Assembly: GCA_947496185.1 (NCBI GenBank)
Contig: CANMCD010000004.1
Span: 1 to 64,000, forward strand
From: an uncultured Tenacibaculum sp.
GTDB lineage: Bacteria > Bacteroidota > Bacteroidia > Flavobacteriales > Flavobacteriaceae
DNA: 64,000 nt
Direction: 5' to 3'
Part shown: positions 14,290 to 23,543 of the stretch, piece by piece
How the letters are laid out: each line of letters starts with the position of its first letter
How positions within the stretch are numbered: the stretch's first letter is position 1
Translations under genes and position numbers: made by a program
Notes under the pieces: generated by a model
Seen by the model: only the letters and a program-made list of their open reading frames with translations
Databases searched by the model: none
Told to the model about the DNA's origin: nothing

Positions 14290-14709
14290 ATGAAGATTTT
14301 TTTAAATAAAATAACGTCATTTCTAATGGCAATAGTAGTATTATTTTCTACTATGTCATTTACCATAAGTAGTCACTTCTGTGGTAATACTGTTGTGGAT
14401 GTTAGTTATTTTAGTAAAGCTTCATCTTGTGGAATGGAAATGAAGCAAGACGTGAATAATAAAGATTGTTCTATAACTAAAAAGAACTGCTGTAAAGACG
14501 TTACAAAAGTTATTGAAGGTCAAGATAATTTGAAAAAAAACTCTTTTGATTCGTTATCACAAGACCAACAACTTTTTTTAGCTACCTTTTATTATTCATA
14601 CATAAACTTATTTGAAGGGTTACACAACAAAGTAATTCCTTTTAAGAACTACACACCACCACTTGTCGTCAAAGACATACACGTTCTCGACGAAGTATAT
14701 TTAATCTGA
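14290..14709 (+). CDS. HYC_CC_PP family protein, secreted
   Basis: A signal peptide (residues 1-27, LMAIVVLFSTMSFTISS) is followed by the family marks: HFCGN near residue 29, NCC near residue 66, and TPPLV near 122. Several other Cys, Met and His residues (SSCGMEMKQD) suggest metal binding in the periplasm. Proteins of this kind commonly sit at the head of copper/heavy-metal efflux operons in Bacteroidota. It lies 104 bp before the CusA gene. Confidence 0.75.
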   Translation: MKIFLNKITSFLMAIVVLFSTMSFTISSHFCGNTVVDVSYFSKASSCGMEMKQDVNNKDCSITKKNCCKDVTKVIEGQDNLKKNSFDSLSQDQQLFLATFYYSYINLFEGLHNKVIPFKNYTPPLVVKDIHVLDEVYLI

Positions 14710-14812
14710 TTTTAAAATATTAGACCACGTTATCCACTGAAAATTCAGAGGATATATTGCTGTACACGGTATTTATTTATACCAATGTCTAATTATTTAA
14801 AATCATTTTTTT

Positions 14813-17800
14813 ATGCTCAATAAAAGCATCAAATTTTTAATAGAAAACAAACTTATTGCCGTTTTATTACTCGTCTTATTTATAGGTTGGGGAGTTGTAA
14901 ACGCACCTTTTAATTGGAATACAGGCTTTTTACCAAACGCACCCGTAGCAGTAGATGCTATTCCAGATATTGGCGAAAATCAACAAATTGTATTTACAAA
15001 ATGGGACGGACGTTCGCCACAAAACATAGAAGACCAAATAACTTATCCATTAACCACATCGTTGTTAGGCATACCAGGTGTAAAAACTATTCGTAGCTCT
15101 TCGATGTTTGGATTTTCAAGCATTTATGTAATTTTTGAAGAAGATGTCGAATTTTACTGGAGCCGTTCACGCATCTTAGAAAAACTCAACTCGTTACAAA
15201 GTGGTTTATTGCCAGAGGGTGTTAATCCAACTTTAGGGCCTGATGCCACAGGCTTAGGACAAGTTTATTGGTACACATTAGAGGGTAGAGATAAAGACGG
15301 AAACGTTACAGGCGGTTGGGATTTACACGAACTGAGAAGTATACAAGATTACTATGTAAAATACGCTTTGTCATCAGCAGGTGGCGTATCAGAAGTAGCA
15401 TCAATTGGAGGATATGTTCAAGAATATCAAATTGACGTAAACCCTGAATTAATGCGTCAATACAATATCAATCTGCAACAAGTTGTAAAAGCAGTAAAAC
15501 AAAGCAATCAAGACATCGGAGCGCAAACCATAGAAATTAATCAAGTAGAATATTTGGTGCGTGGTTTAGGCTATATCACATCTATAAAAGATATTGAAAA
15601 TGCGGTGGTTTCATCAGCAAATTACACACCGATAAAAATACAAGATATTGCCAAAGTATCTCTCGGAGCAAAAACACGTAGAGGAATTTTAGACAAAGAG
15701 GGTGCAGAAGTTGTAGGCGGTGTTGTGGTGGCTCGTTATGGTGCAAATCCGTTAGCGGTAATCAATAATGCCAAAGAAAAAATTAGAGAATTAAGCGCAG
15801 GATTACCCTCAAAAGTATTAGCAGACGGCACAACATCACAATTAACTATTGTGCCATTTTACGACCGTTCAGAATTGATTCAAGAAACATTAGGAACGCT
15901 CAATGAAGCCTTAACATTAGAAATACTCATTACCATTTTAGTAATTATCGTAATGGTGTATAATTTACGAGCATCCATATTAATTTCGAGCTTATTACCT
16001 GTGGCAGTTTTAATGGTGTTTATTGCAATGAAAGCCTTTGGTATCGATGCAAATATCGTTGCTTTATCAGGTATTGCAATCGCCATCGGAACAATGGTAG
16101 ATGTAGGCGTAATTCTGTCAGAAAACATCTTAAACCATATAGAAAAGAACGAAAATAATTTGCCAATCAATACCGTAGTTTACAATGCAACTGCCGAAGT
16201 TTCGGGCGCAATTGTTACCGCTGTAATGACCACAATAATTAGCTTTTTACCAGTATTTACAATGGTTGGCGCAGAAGGTAAATTATTTAGTCCGTTGGCG
16301 TTTACCAAAACCTTTGCACTAATTATGGCATTGGTGGTGGCGTTGTTTTTAATTCCGCCATTTGCAACTATCATTTTTAAACGAAGAAGTATTACCAAAA
16401 ACCTGTCGTACATCATCAATGCTGTATTAATTAGTTTGGGCGTTGTTGCTATTGTCTTCGGAAATTGGTTAGGAATACTCTTAATCGCTTTCGGTATCAC
16501 AGGCATTTTAAAACTGCAACAAAAAGTTTCTGACAAACAAGTAAATCTAATTAATATAGTTATTGCATCATTAGCTATTGTGTTTTTATTGGCTGAATAT
16601 TGGAGACCTTTAGGTGTAGGTAAAAGTTTATTATTAAACCTGTTGTTTGTGGCTATTATCTGTTTCGTATTGTTAGGTGCATTCTCGTTGTTACGAAAAT
16701 ATTATGCTCAAATTTTACAATGGGCATTAGCAAACAAAATGCTCTTTTTGGCAATTCCAACGACGATTACCATTCTCGGATTTTTAATTTTCAAAAACAC
16801 AGGCAAAGAGTTTATGCCGTCTTTAAACGAAGGCTCGTTTTTACTAATGCCGACCTCAATGCCACATTCGGGCGTTGAAGAAAACAAACGTGTTTTACAG
16901 CAGTTGGATATGGGGGTTGCCAATATTCCCGAAATAAAAACGGTAGTTGGTAAAGCAGGACGAACAGAATCGGCTTTAGACCCTGCGCCACTTTCAATGT
17001 ATGAAAATGTAATTATTTACAAGCCCGAATATGCACTTAATGACCACGGCGAACGTCAGCGTTATCAAGTAAATAACGACGGATTATTTGTGTTGAAAAA
17101 CGGCAAAACAGTAGCCAATCCAAATTCGACTGATGCGACTTCTAAAGTTGTTTTTTCTGATGTTTCTACCGATGAATTAATTGAAGATAAGGACGGTGAG
17201 TTTTACCGAAATTGGCGACCTAACATAAAATCTACCGACGACATTTGGAACGAAATAGTTAAAGCAACCAAAATACCAGGCGTTACATCTGCACCAAAAC
17301 TACAACCTATCGAAACCCGATTGGTAATGCTACAAACAGGGATGCGTGCGCCAATGGGTATCAAAGTAAAAGGACAAAATTTAAAAGAAATTGAAGCCTT
17401 TGGTGTGCAATTAGAAGGCATTTTAAAAACAGTTACAGGTGTTAAAAAAGAAGCTGTTTTTGCCGATAGAATTGTAGGAAAACCATATCTGTTAATTGAC
17501 ATTGACAGAGAAAAAATAGCACGTTACGGTGTTTCAATTCAAGAGGTGCAAGATGTTTTAAAAGTTGCTGTTGGTGGTATGCCATTAACCCAAACCGTTG
17601 AAGGAAGAGAGCGTTACGGTGTGCGTGTTCGTTATCCAAGAGAACTGCGAACCACACCAACCGATTTAGAACAAATTTATGCACCAATAAGTAAAGGTAA
17701 TTCTGTGCCATTAAGCGAGTTAGCAACCATTCGTTACGAACAAGGTGCACAAGTAATTAAAAGTGAAGACACCTTTTTAATTGGCTACGTATTGTTTGAT

Positions 17801-18541
17801 AAACTCAATGATTTTGCCGAAGTAACCGTAGTTGAAAATGCACAAAAAGCCATTCAGCAAAAAATAGAAAGTGGCGAATTAATTGTGCCAAAAGGTATTA
17901 ATTTTCAATTTACAGGAACATACGAAAATCAGATACGAGCTGAAAAAACATTGTCAGTAGTTGTGCCCTTGGCATTGCTTATTATTTTCATCATTTTATA
18001 CTTTCAATTCCGTTCGGCTACAACCTCTTTAATGGTGTTTACGGCAATTATTGTAGCCTTTGCAGGCGGATTTATTATGATGTGGCTTTACGGACAATCG
18101 TGGTTTTTAAACTTTAGCGTTTTTGGGCAAAATATTCGAGAGCTATTCCAAATGCACCCAATTAATTTAAGTGTCGCCGTTTGGGTAGGTTTTATTGCCT
18201 TGTTTGGTATTGCCACCGACGACGGTGTAGTAATGGCAACCTATTTGAAACAAACCTTTGCTAAAAACAAACCAACAACAAAAGCAGATGTACGAAAATC
18301 GGTTGTTGAAGCTGGCGAAAAACGTATCAGACCGTGTTTAATGACAACGGCAACTACAGTATTAGCATTACTACCTGTACTAACATCTACAGGACGAGGA
18401 AGTGATATTATGATACCAATGGCTATTCCTGCCTTTGGCGGTATGATTATCGATGTAACATCCTATTTTTTACTTCCTGTATTGTACAGTTTACGAGAGG
18501 AATTTTTATTAAAAAGAAAGACAACAACAAATGAAGACTAA
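14813..18541 (+). CDS. cusA: CusA/CzcA-family heavy-metal RND efflux pump
   Basis: The 1242-residue inner-membrane pump has the RND plan with two large periplasmic loops and 12 core transmembrane helices. The proton-relay helix reads GTMVDVGVILSEN with Asp430 and Glu437, closest to the Cu/Ag (HME4) signature. Met-rich porter segments include LLMPTSMPHSG and QTGMRAPMGIKVKG. It is about 200 residues longer than E. coli CusA because of an extra block of hydrophobic helices at about residues 525-625, usual in Bacteroidota. It exports metal with the CusB- and CusC-like proteins encoded downstream. Substrate (Cu/Ag rather than Co/Zn/Cd) is inferred. Confidence 0.92.
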   Translation: MLNKSIKFLIENKLIAVLLLVLFIGWGVVNAPFNWNTGFLPNAPVAVDAIPDIGENQQIVFTKWDGRSPQNIEDQITYPLTTSLLGIPGVKTIRSSSMFGFSSIYVIFEEDVEFYWSRSRILEKLNSLQSGLLPEGVNPTLGPDATGLGQVYWYTLEGRDKDGNVTGGWDLHELRSIQDYYVKYALSSAGGVSEVASIGGYVQEYQIDVNPELMRQYNINLQQVVKAVKQSNQDIGAQTIEINQVEYLVRGLGYITSIKDIENAVVSSANYTPIKIQDIAKVSLGAKTRRGILDKEGAEVVGGVVVARYGANPLAVINNAKEKIRELSAGLPSKVLADGTTSQLTIVPFYDRSELIQETLGTLNEALTLEILITILVIIVMVYNLRASILISSLLPVAVLMVFIAMKAFGIDANIVALSGIAIAIGTMVDVGVILSENILNHIEKNENNLPINTVVYNATAEVSGAIVTAVMTTIISFLPVFTMVGAEGKLFSPLAFTKTFALIMALVVALFLIPPFATIIFKRRSITKNLSYIINAVLISLGVVAIVFGNWLGILLIAFGITGILKLQQKVSDKQVNLINIVIASLAIVFLLAEYWRPLGVGKSLLLNLLFVAIICFVLLGAFSLLRKYYAQILQWALANKMLFLAIPTTITILGFLIFKNTGKEFMPSLNEGSFLLMPTSMPHSGVEENKRVLQQLDMGVANIPEIKTVVGKAGRTESALDPAPLSMYENVIIYKPEYALNDHGERQRYQVNNDGLFVLKNGKTVANPNSTDATSKVVFSDVSTDELIEDKDGEFYRNWRPNIKSTDDIWNEIVKATKIPGVTSAPKLQPIETRLVMLQTGMRAPMGIKVKGQNLKEIEAFGVQLEGILKTVTGVKKEAVFADRIVGKPYLLIDIDREKIARYGVSIQEVQDVLKVAVGGMPLTQTVEGRERYGVRVRYPRELRTTPTDLEQIYAPISKGNSVPLSELATIRYEQGAQVIKSEDTFLIGYVLFDKLNDFAEVTVVENAQKAIQQKIESGELIVPKGINFQFTGTYENQIRAEKTLSVVVPLALLIIFIILYFQFRSATTSLMVFTAIIVAFAGGFIMMWLYGQSWFLNFSVFGQNIRELFQMHPINLSVAVWVGFIALFGIATDDGVVMATYLKQTFAKNKPTTKADVRKSVVEAGEKRIRPCLMTTATTVLALLPVLTSTGRGSDIMIPMAIPAFGGMIIDVTSYFLLPVLYSLREEFLLKRKTTTNED

Positions 18542-19754
18542 AAACATATTACCCATATTGTTCATTCTTGTTTTTAGTGGATTTTCTAATGCACAAGAAC
18601 TCCAATCGCTTATTGATGAAGCCTTGACAAACAATCCAAAAATTAAACAATTTGAATTGCAATACAAACGAGTTTCAGAAAAAGTAAACGAAGTAAATAC
18701 CTTACCCAATACCAACATTGGCGTAGGTTATTTTTTAAGCGAACCCGAAACACGAACAGGCGCACAACGTTTTAAAGTATCGGTAAACCAAATGTTACCT
18801 TGGTTTGGTACAATTAGTTCGAGAGAAGATTATGTAAGTTCGTTAGCTGATGCCAAGTTTGAAGATATTACCATTGCCAAACGACAATTAATTTCATCGG
18901 TATCGACTTCATATTACAATTTGTACGCAATTAAGGCTAAACAGCAGGTTTTAACCGAAAACATCAACTTGCTAAAAACCTACGAAACTATGGCGTTAAC
19001 GTCGGTTGAAGTTGGTAAAGCATCTGCCGTAGATGTATTGCGCTTGCAAATGCGACAAAATGATTTAAACCAATCTAAAGCCATTTTAAAACAACAGTTT
19101 TTAACTGAACAAACAGCTTTTAACAAGCTACTAAATAGAGATAAAAATATAGTGGTAAATGTGGTGTCAGATTTAAAGATTCCGTTGGAAGAAAAGACTA
19201 TAAATTTAGATAGTTTACAATTTCATCCTGAAATACTAAAGTACGACAAGTTGTATCAATCAGTTGAAAAATCTGAACTACTAAACCAAAAGGAAAGTAG
19301 TCCAATGATAGGTTTCGGGTTAGATTATGTTAACGTTGCGGAACGTCCAGATATGAATTTTAGTGATAACGGAAAAGATATTGTAATGCCAATGGTATCG
19401 TTGTCTATTCCCATTTTTAATAAAAAATATAAGTCGAAAACCAAGCAGAACAAAATTCAGCAAGAAGAATTTAACAGCCAAAAACAAGAACGATTTAACA
19501 AATTAGAAACCTTGTTAGATAAAGCAATTAACGGGCGCACATCGGCAAGAATACGCTACAACACCCAAAGCAAAAATTTGAAACAAGCCAAAAATGCCGA
19601 AACCATTCTTGTTAAAAGCTACGAAACAGGTACGATTGATTTTAACGATGTTCTCGATATTCAAGAATTGCAGTTAAAATTTCAATTAAACCAAATTAAG
19701 GCGGTGCAAAATTATTATGTAAAAAGTACCATTATTAACTATTTAATTCAGTAA
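18531..19754 (+). CDS. cusC: TolC/CusC-like outer membrane efflux protein
   Basis: A signal peptide (residues 1-21, ending SNAQ) precedes two OEP repeats (about 25-205 and 225-405) rich in long helices (KQQVLTENINLLKTYETMAL). At 407 residues it has the usual length. It forms the outer-membrane channel for the pump. The start overlaps the pump gene by 11 bp, so the two are translationally coupled. Confidence 0.88.
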   Translation: MKTKNILPILFILVFSGFSNAQELQSLIDEALTNNPKIKQFELQYKRVSEKVNEVNTLPNTNIGVGYFLSEPETRTGAQRFKVSVNQMLPWFGTISSREDYVSSLADAKFEDITIAKRQLISSVSTSYYNLYAIKAKQQVLTENINLLKTYETMALTSVEVGKASAVDVLRLQMRQNDLNQSKAILKQQFLTEQTAFNKLLNRDKNIVVNVVSDLKIPLEEKTINLDSLQFHPEILKYDKLYQSVEKSELLNQKESSPMIGFGLDYVNVAERPDMNFSDNGKDIVMPMVSLSIPIFNKKYKSKTKQNKIQQEEFNSQKQERFNKLETLLDKAINGRTSARIRYNTQSKNLKQAKNAETILVKSYETGTIDFNDVLDIQELQLKFQLNQIKAVQNYYVKSTIINYLIQ

Positions 19755-19756
19755 AA

Positions 19757-20488
19757 ATGAAACACACATATAAAATTGACGGAATGACTTGCGGAAGCTG
19801 TAAAGCTAACGTAGAAAAGAGTTTAGGTAGTTTAGATAGCGTTACCGATGTAAAGGTAAATCTTGAAAATAAAGAAGCCGAAATTACGATGAGTAAGCAT
19901 ATTGGTTTATCAGATTTTCAAAATGTGTTGCAAGAAAAATATACCATTTCTGAAAAACCACCTGTTAAAAAGGTAGTTACAAACGCATTTTTAGATTTTG
20001 AAATGACACAAGAAAAAAGCAAATTCGAGCAATTAAAACCCTTGTTTTTAATCTTATTATACATCACGGTAGCAAGCATATTGTTACACTACAAAGATTG
20101 GAGTTGGCGTGAGTTTATGCTCGATTTTATGGGCTTGTTTTATATCGTATTCAGCTTTTTCAAAATGTTAGATTTAAAAGGTTTTCCAGATAGTTTTAGA
20201 ATGTACGACCCATTGGCAAAACGAGTGCCTGTGTACGCTAAAATTTATCCTTTTATAGAAACCATTTTAGGGTTACTATTTTTAATGCGCTTTGAAATTA
20301 ACATAGCATTAATTATAACCATTATCGTATTGGGAATAACAACCTTTGGTGTAATCAAAACATTACTTGATAAAAAGGCAATTCGTTGTGCGTGTTTAGG
20401 TACGGCTCTAAAACTACCAATGACCGAAGCTACTTTTATAGAAAATGCTATTATGTTAGTAATGGCTGTACTAATGTTAATCTTTTAA
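19757..20488 (+). CDS. HMA domain fused to MauE/DoxX-like membrane domain
   Basis: Residues 1-68 are a heavy-metal-associated domain with the metal-binding GMTCGSCKANVE motif (Cys12, Cys15). After a linker, residues 92-243 carry four to five transmembrane helices of the MauE/DoxX type, with a CACLG motif after the third helix. The protein probably binds metal on the cytoplasmic side and links it to a redox-active membrane domain. It lies 2 bp after the channel gene and 3 bp before the adaptor gene. Confidence 0.8.
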   Translation: MKHTYKIDGMTCGSCKANVEKSLGSLDSVTDVKVNLENKEAEITMSKHIGLSDFQNVLQEKYTISEKPPVKKVVTNAFLDFEMTQEKSKFEQLKPLFLILLYITVASILLHYKDWSWREFMLDFMGLFYIVFSFFKMLDLKGFPDSFRMYDPLAKRVPVYAKIYPFIETILGLLFLMRFEINIALIITIIVLGITTFGVIKTLLDKKAIRCACLGTALKLPMTEATFIENAIMLVMAVLMLIF

Positions 20489-20491
20489 AAA

Positions 20492-22198
20492 ATGAAAAAA
20501 TACATCATATACATTATGATTTTAGTGGCAGGATTGTTTTTAGGAAAGCTATTCTTTGGTAATCCATCAGACAAAGAAACAAGCCACAATCATAAAACCG
20601 ATAGTGCCATATCACAAAAATGGACGTGTTCAATGCACCCACAAATTATGCAACCTGATGCAGGCGATTGCCCAATTTGCGGTATGGATTTAATTCCTGC
20701 CGAAGCAGGTGCAGACGGTTTGTCGCCTAATCAATTTAAATTGACTAAAAACGCAATCGCGTTGGCAAACGTGAAAACTACTATTATTGGTAGTGCTACG
20801 GCAAATACGGATAATGGAATAACCTTATCAGGAAAAATTGCCAAAAACGAAGAAGCCAACGCAGTACAAGTAAGTTATTTTGCAGGACGAATAGAACGTT
20901 TAAACATCAGTTTTACAGGCGAAAGTGTTAGAAAAGGACAACTTTTAGCCACTATTTATTCGCCCGAATTGGTTAAGACACAGCAAGAACTACTAACAGT
21001 ATCTAACCTAAAAGAAACGCAACCTGCATTGTATAAAGCGGTGCGTAATAAGTTAAAATTATGGAAGCTATCAGATATCCAAATCAATCAAATTGAAAGT
21101 TCTAAAAAAGTAAAAGAAAACTTTCCTGTGTACGCTACTGTATCAGGAACAGTTTCAGAAAAATTAGTAGCACAAGGTGATTATATAAAACAAGGGCAAC
21201 CCTTATTAAAAATTGCCAATTTGAATACCGTTTGGGCAAACTTTGATGTGTACGAAAATCAAATCAGTAATTTTAAAATTGGACAACCTGTTGCCATTAC
21301 TACTAATGCGTACCCTAACGAAGTTTTTAATGCTAAAATTTCGTTTATCAATCCAGTTTTAAATCCGCAAACACGCACCGTAACTGTTAGAGCGGTTTTA
21401 AACAATCGCAAAGAACTCTTCAAACCCGAAATGTTTGTAATAGGAAAAGTAGATACCAAAGTAAAAGATACCAAAGCGCAATTATTGATACCTGCATCGG
21501 CGGTTTTATGGACAGGAAAACGCTCAATAGTATATGTAAGACCAGATGCTGACAATCCTATTTTTGAAATGAAAGAAATAGTATTAGGGAGCAAGTTAGG
21601 CGACAATTATGAAGTTAAAAGTGGTTTACAATCGGGCGACGAAGTGGTAACCAATGGCGTATTTACTATTGATGCATCTGCGCAATTACAAGGCAAAAAG
21701 TCGATGATGAACCATAAAAAAGAATTGAGTGAACAGTTTGAAGTGAGTAAAAAATTCAAGTCGCAATTACAAACTGCCTACGATGCGTATATCAAATTAA
21801 AAGATAATCTCATAAAATCGGATGCAGAATTAGTAAAAAATGGTGCATCAACTTTACACAAGGCATTACAAAATGTTGATATGAAATTATTGACTAATAA
21901 TGTCGCTCATAAGCAATGGATGATACTAAATAAAACTTTACTATCGAGTAGTAATGCTATTACCAATTCTGAAGATATTAACGAACAGCGTAAGCAATTT
22001 AAAGTGTTATCTGACCATTTTATTTTAGCAGTTCAATCATTTGGTATTAATGAAGTTAGCTATAAGCAATATTGTCCAATGGCTGATAGCGACAAAGGAG
22101 CATATTGGTTAAGTAAAGAAAAACAAGTATTAAATCCTTATTTCGGCGATATGATGCTGAAATGTGGAGAAGTAAAACAAGAAATAAATAATAATTAA
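20492..22198 (+). CDS. cusB: CusB-like periplasmic adaptor with extra metal-binding domains
   Basis: An N-terminal membrane anchor (residues 4-21) is followed by a heavy-metal-binding domain (WTCSMHPQIMQPDAGDCPIC, continuing GMDLIP, about residues 46-72). Residues 95-410 are the membrane-fusion adaptor: barrel-sandwich and hairpin parts, then LIPASAVLWTGKRSIVYV. A C-terminal DUF3347-like domain (about 425-565) ends with YCPMADSDKGAYWLSK and FGDMMLKCGEV. The 568-residue length reflects these fusions. It would pass metal from the periplasm to the pump. Confidence 0.88.
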   Translation: MKKYIIYIMILVAGLFLGKLFFGNPSDKETSHNHKTDSAISQKWTCSMHPQIMQPDAGDCPICGMDLIPAEAGADGLSPNQFKLTKNAIALANVKTTIIGSATANTDNGITLSGKIAKNEEANAVQVSYFAGRIERLNISFTGESVRKGQLLATIYSPELVKTQQELLTVSNLKETQPALYKAVRNKLKLWKLSDIQINQIESSKKVKENFPVYATVSGTVSEKLVAQGDYIKQGQPLLKIANLNTVWANFDVYENQISNFKIGQPVAITTNAYPNEVFNAKISFINPVLNPQTRTVTVRAVLNNRKELFKPEMFVIGKVDTKVKDTKAQLLIPASAVLWTGKRSIVYVRPDADNPIFEMKEIVLGSKLGDNYEVKSGLQSGDEVVTNGVFTIDASAQLQGKKSMMNHKKELSEQFEVSKKFKSQLQTAYDAYIKLKDNLIKSDAELVKNGASTLHKALQNVDMKLLTNNVAHKQWMILNKTLLSSSNAITNSEDINEQRKQFKVLSDHFILAVQSFGINEVSYKQYCPMADSDKGAYWLSKEKQVLNPYFGDMMLKCGEVKQEINNN

Positions 22199-22209
22199 AT
22201 TTTTTAAAA

Positions 22210-22644
22210 ATGAAGAGAGTAATTTTAAGTATGGTAGTTATAGCTACCATCGCATTAGTAAGCTGTAAAAACGAAGCTAAAAAAGAAACTAATAAAACAG
22301 AGCAAATAACAAGTAATAAAGTAGCATATACCGAAACGACATTTGGTGTACGTGGTAACTGCGGAATGTGTAAAAACACTATTGAAAAATCTGTAAATAG
22401 TATTGATGGGGTAAAATCTGCAGAGTGGAACAAGTTAAGAAAACAGGTAAAAGTTTCTTTTGATGGTTCGCAAACTAATTTGGATGCTATACATAGTGCA
22501 ATAGCTGGTTCAGGTTATGATACTGATAAAAAAACAGCAAGTGAAGAAATCTATAATAGTTTACCAGGGTGTTGTCAATATGACCGAGAAATGGCGATGA
22601 GTTTAAAAGGAAATGTCAAGCCAGATGCAAATTCTAGTCATTAA
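22210..22644 (+). CDS. HMA-domain lipoprotein
   Basis: A lipoprotein signal (MKRVILSMVVIATIALVSC, Cys19) anchors the protein in a membrane facing the periplasm. Residues 45-110 form an HMA fold, but the binding motif is GNCGMCKNTIEK rather than GMTCxxC, still with two cysteines three apart. A second Cys pair (LPGCCQYD) lies near the C-terminus. It is the last gene of the rightward operon and probably buffers metal in the periplasm. Confidence 0.8.
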   Translation: MKRVILSMVVIATIALVSCKNEAKKETNKTEQITSNKVAYTETTFGVRGNCGMCKNTIEKSVNSIDGVKSAEWNKLRKQVKVSFDGSQTNLDAIHSAIAGSGYDTDKKTASEEIYNSLPGCCQYDREMAMSLKGNVKPDANSSH

Positions 22645-22646
22645 TT

Positions 22647-22677
22647 AAAAAAGCAGTTCTTATTGAACTGCTTTTTT
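22647..22677. terminator. Bidirectional terminator between convergent metal operons
   Basis: AAGCAGTTC (22651-22659) pairs with GAACTGCTT (22665-22673), flanked by A-rich DNA on the left and six T on the right. It can end both the rightward efflux operon and the leftward DUF3703 transcript. Confidence 0.85.
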
Positions 22678-22707
22678 AATTAGGTGAATCAATACAATAC
22701 TCTGTAT

Positions 22708-23070
22708 CTAAAAATTTTTCATTAATTCTTTTATGTCTTTTGGAATAGGCATATTTTTTAATGGAGGAACATTAGTTCCACCAGTGTTACCAATAGGAAC
22801 GTGGTCAATAAATGATTTCCAACCACCAACAAGTAACCTAATAATTTGACCAAACACTTCTTTAGTATCTTTTTGCCTAAATCCAAACTTTAGCATTAAC
22901 CAATGTGAATACGTGTGCTCAATCGGATAAGATTGTCCTATTATATGACTGCGTTCTAAATGATGCCAAGCATTATTAAACTGTTTATTCTCTAAAAAAT
23001 AATAATATTCTTTTAATTCTTTTTTAAATGCTTGTTTAAGTTGTTTTGGCATTGTAGTGTTAAACTTCAT
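22708..23070 (-). CDS. DUF3703 family protein
   Basis: The 120-residue soluble protein shows the family pattern: AWHHLERSHIIGQSYP near residue 43, HTYSHWLMLKFG near residue 58, and GNTGGTNVPPLKNMPIP near residue 94. DUF3703 proteins are often encoded with metal resistance genes; their activity is unknown, though the conserved His residues could bind metal. It is the last gene of the leftward operon after the Fur-family gene (54 bp gap). A broken relative of its N-terminus lies at 26225-26344. Confidence 0.82.
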   Translation of the reverse strand: MKFNTTMPKQLKQAFKKELKEYYYFLENKQFNNAWHHLERSHIIGQSYPIEHTYSHWLMLKFGFRQKDTKEVFGQIIRLLVGGWKSFIDHVPIGNTGGTNVPPLKNMPIPKDIKELMKNF

Positions 23071-23124
23071 ATCTATTTAGTTTTAAATAAAAGTATAATA
23101 AAAGTCGACGCAATGGAAGTGCAA

Positions 23125-23541
23125 TTATTGACCACTACATTTATAGCAAACACCTTTTACAACTAAATTTACATTTTCTGAAACAAATCCATCAGGCACT
23201 TTTATTTGAGGTATTTTGTGTTCAGTTAAACAAATAGTTTCGTTACAATTATTACAGTGAAAATGTAAATGTAAATCGGTTTCAATTTCGCAACTGCAAC
23301 CTTTTTCGCACAACGCATATTTAATAATTCCAGTCCCATTGTCAATTTGATGAACAATATCTTTTTCTTCAAATGTTTTAATAGTTCTATATAATGTTGT
23401 TCTATCTGCTTTTTCAAAAGCTTTTTCTATATCGCTTAATGCAACAGCAACTTGTTTTTCAGCAAGGAACTTGTAAATCAACAAACGCATTGCTGTTACA
23501 CGAATAGCTTTAGATTCTAATAATTCTTCTATTGTTTGCAT
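23125..23541 (-). CDS. Fur-family metalloregulator
   Basis: The N-terminal winged helix (residues 1-80; RVTAMRLLIYKFLAEKQVAV, ADRTTLYRTIKTFEEKDIVH) and the C-terminal dimerisation and metal domain (85-138) are complete. HLHFHCNNCNETICL supplies the His-rich regulatory site and the CxxC of the structural zinc site; a second Cys pair lies at the end (VCYKCSG). It lies 2 bp after the TonB receptor gene, so both are in one transcript. It may respond to zinc or peroxide and regulate its own operon; the specificity cannot be told from sequence. Confidence 0.88.
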   Translation of the reverse strand: MQTIEELLESKAIRVTAMRLLIYKFLAEKQVAVALSDIEKAFEKADRTTLYRTIKTFEEKDIVHQIDNGTGIIKYALCEKGCSCEIETDLHLHFHCNNCNETICLTEHKIPQIKVPDGFVSENVNLVVKGVCYKCSGQ

Positions 23542-23543
23542 AA

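Noticed and set aside
15880-17750. Several leftward frames of 70-118 codons inside cusA
   Set aside because: They are antisense shadows of a clear RND pump gene with intact motifs.
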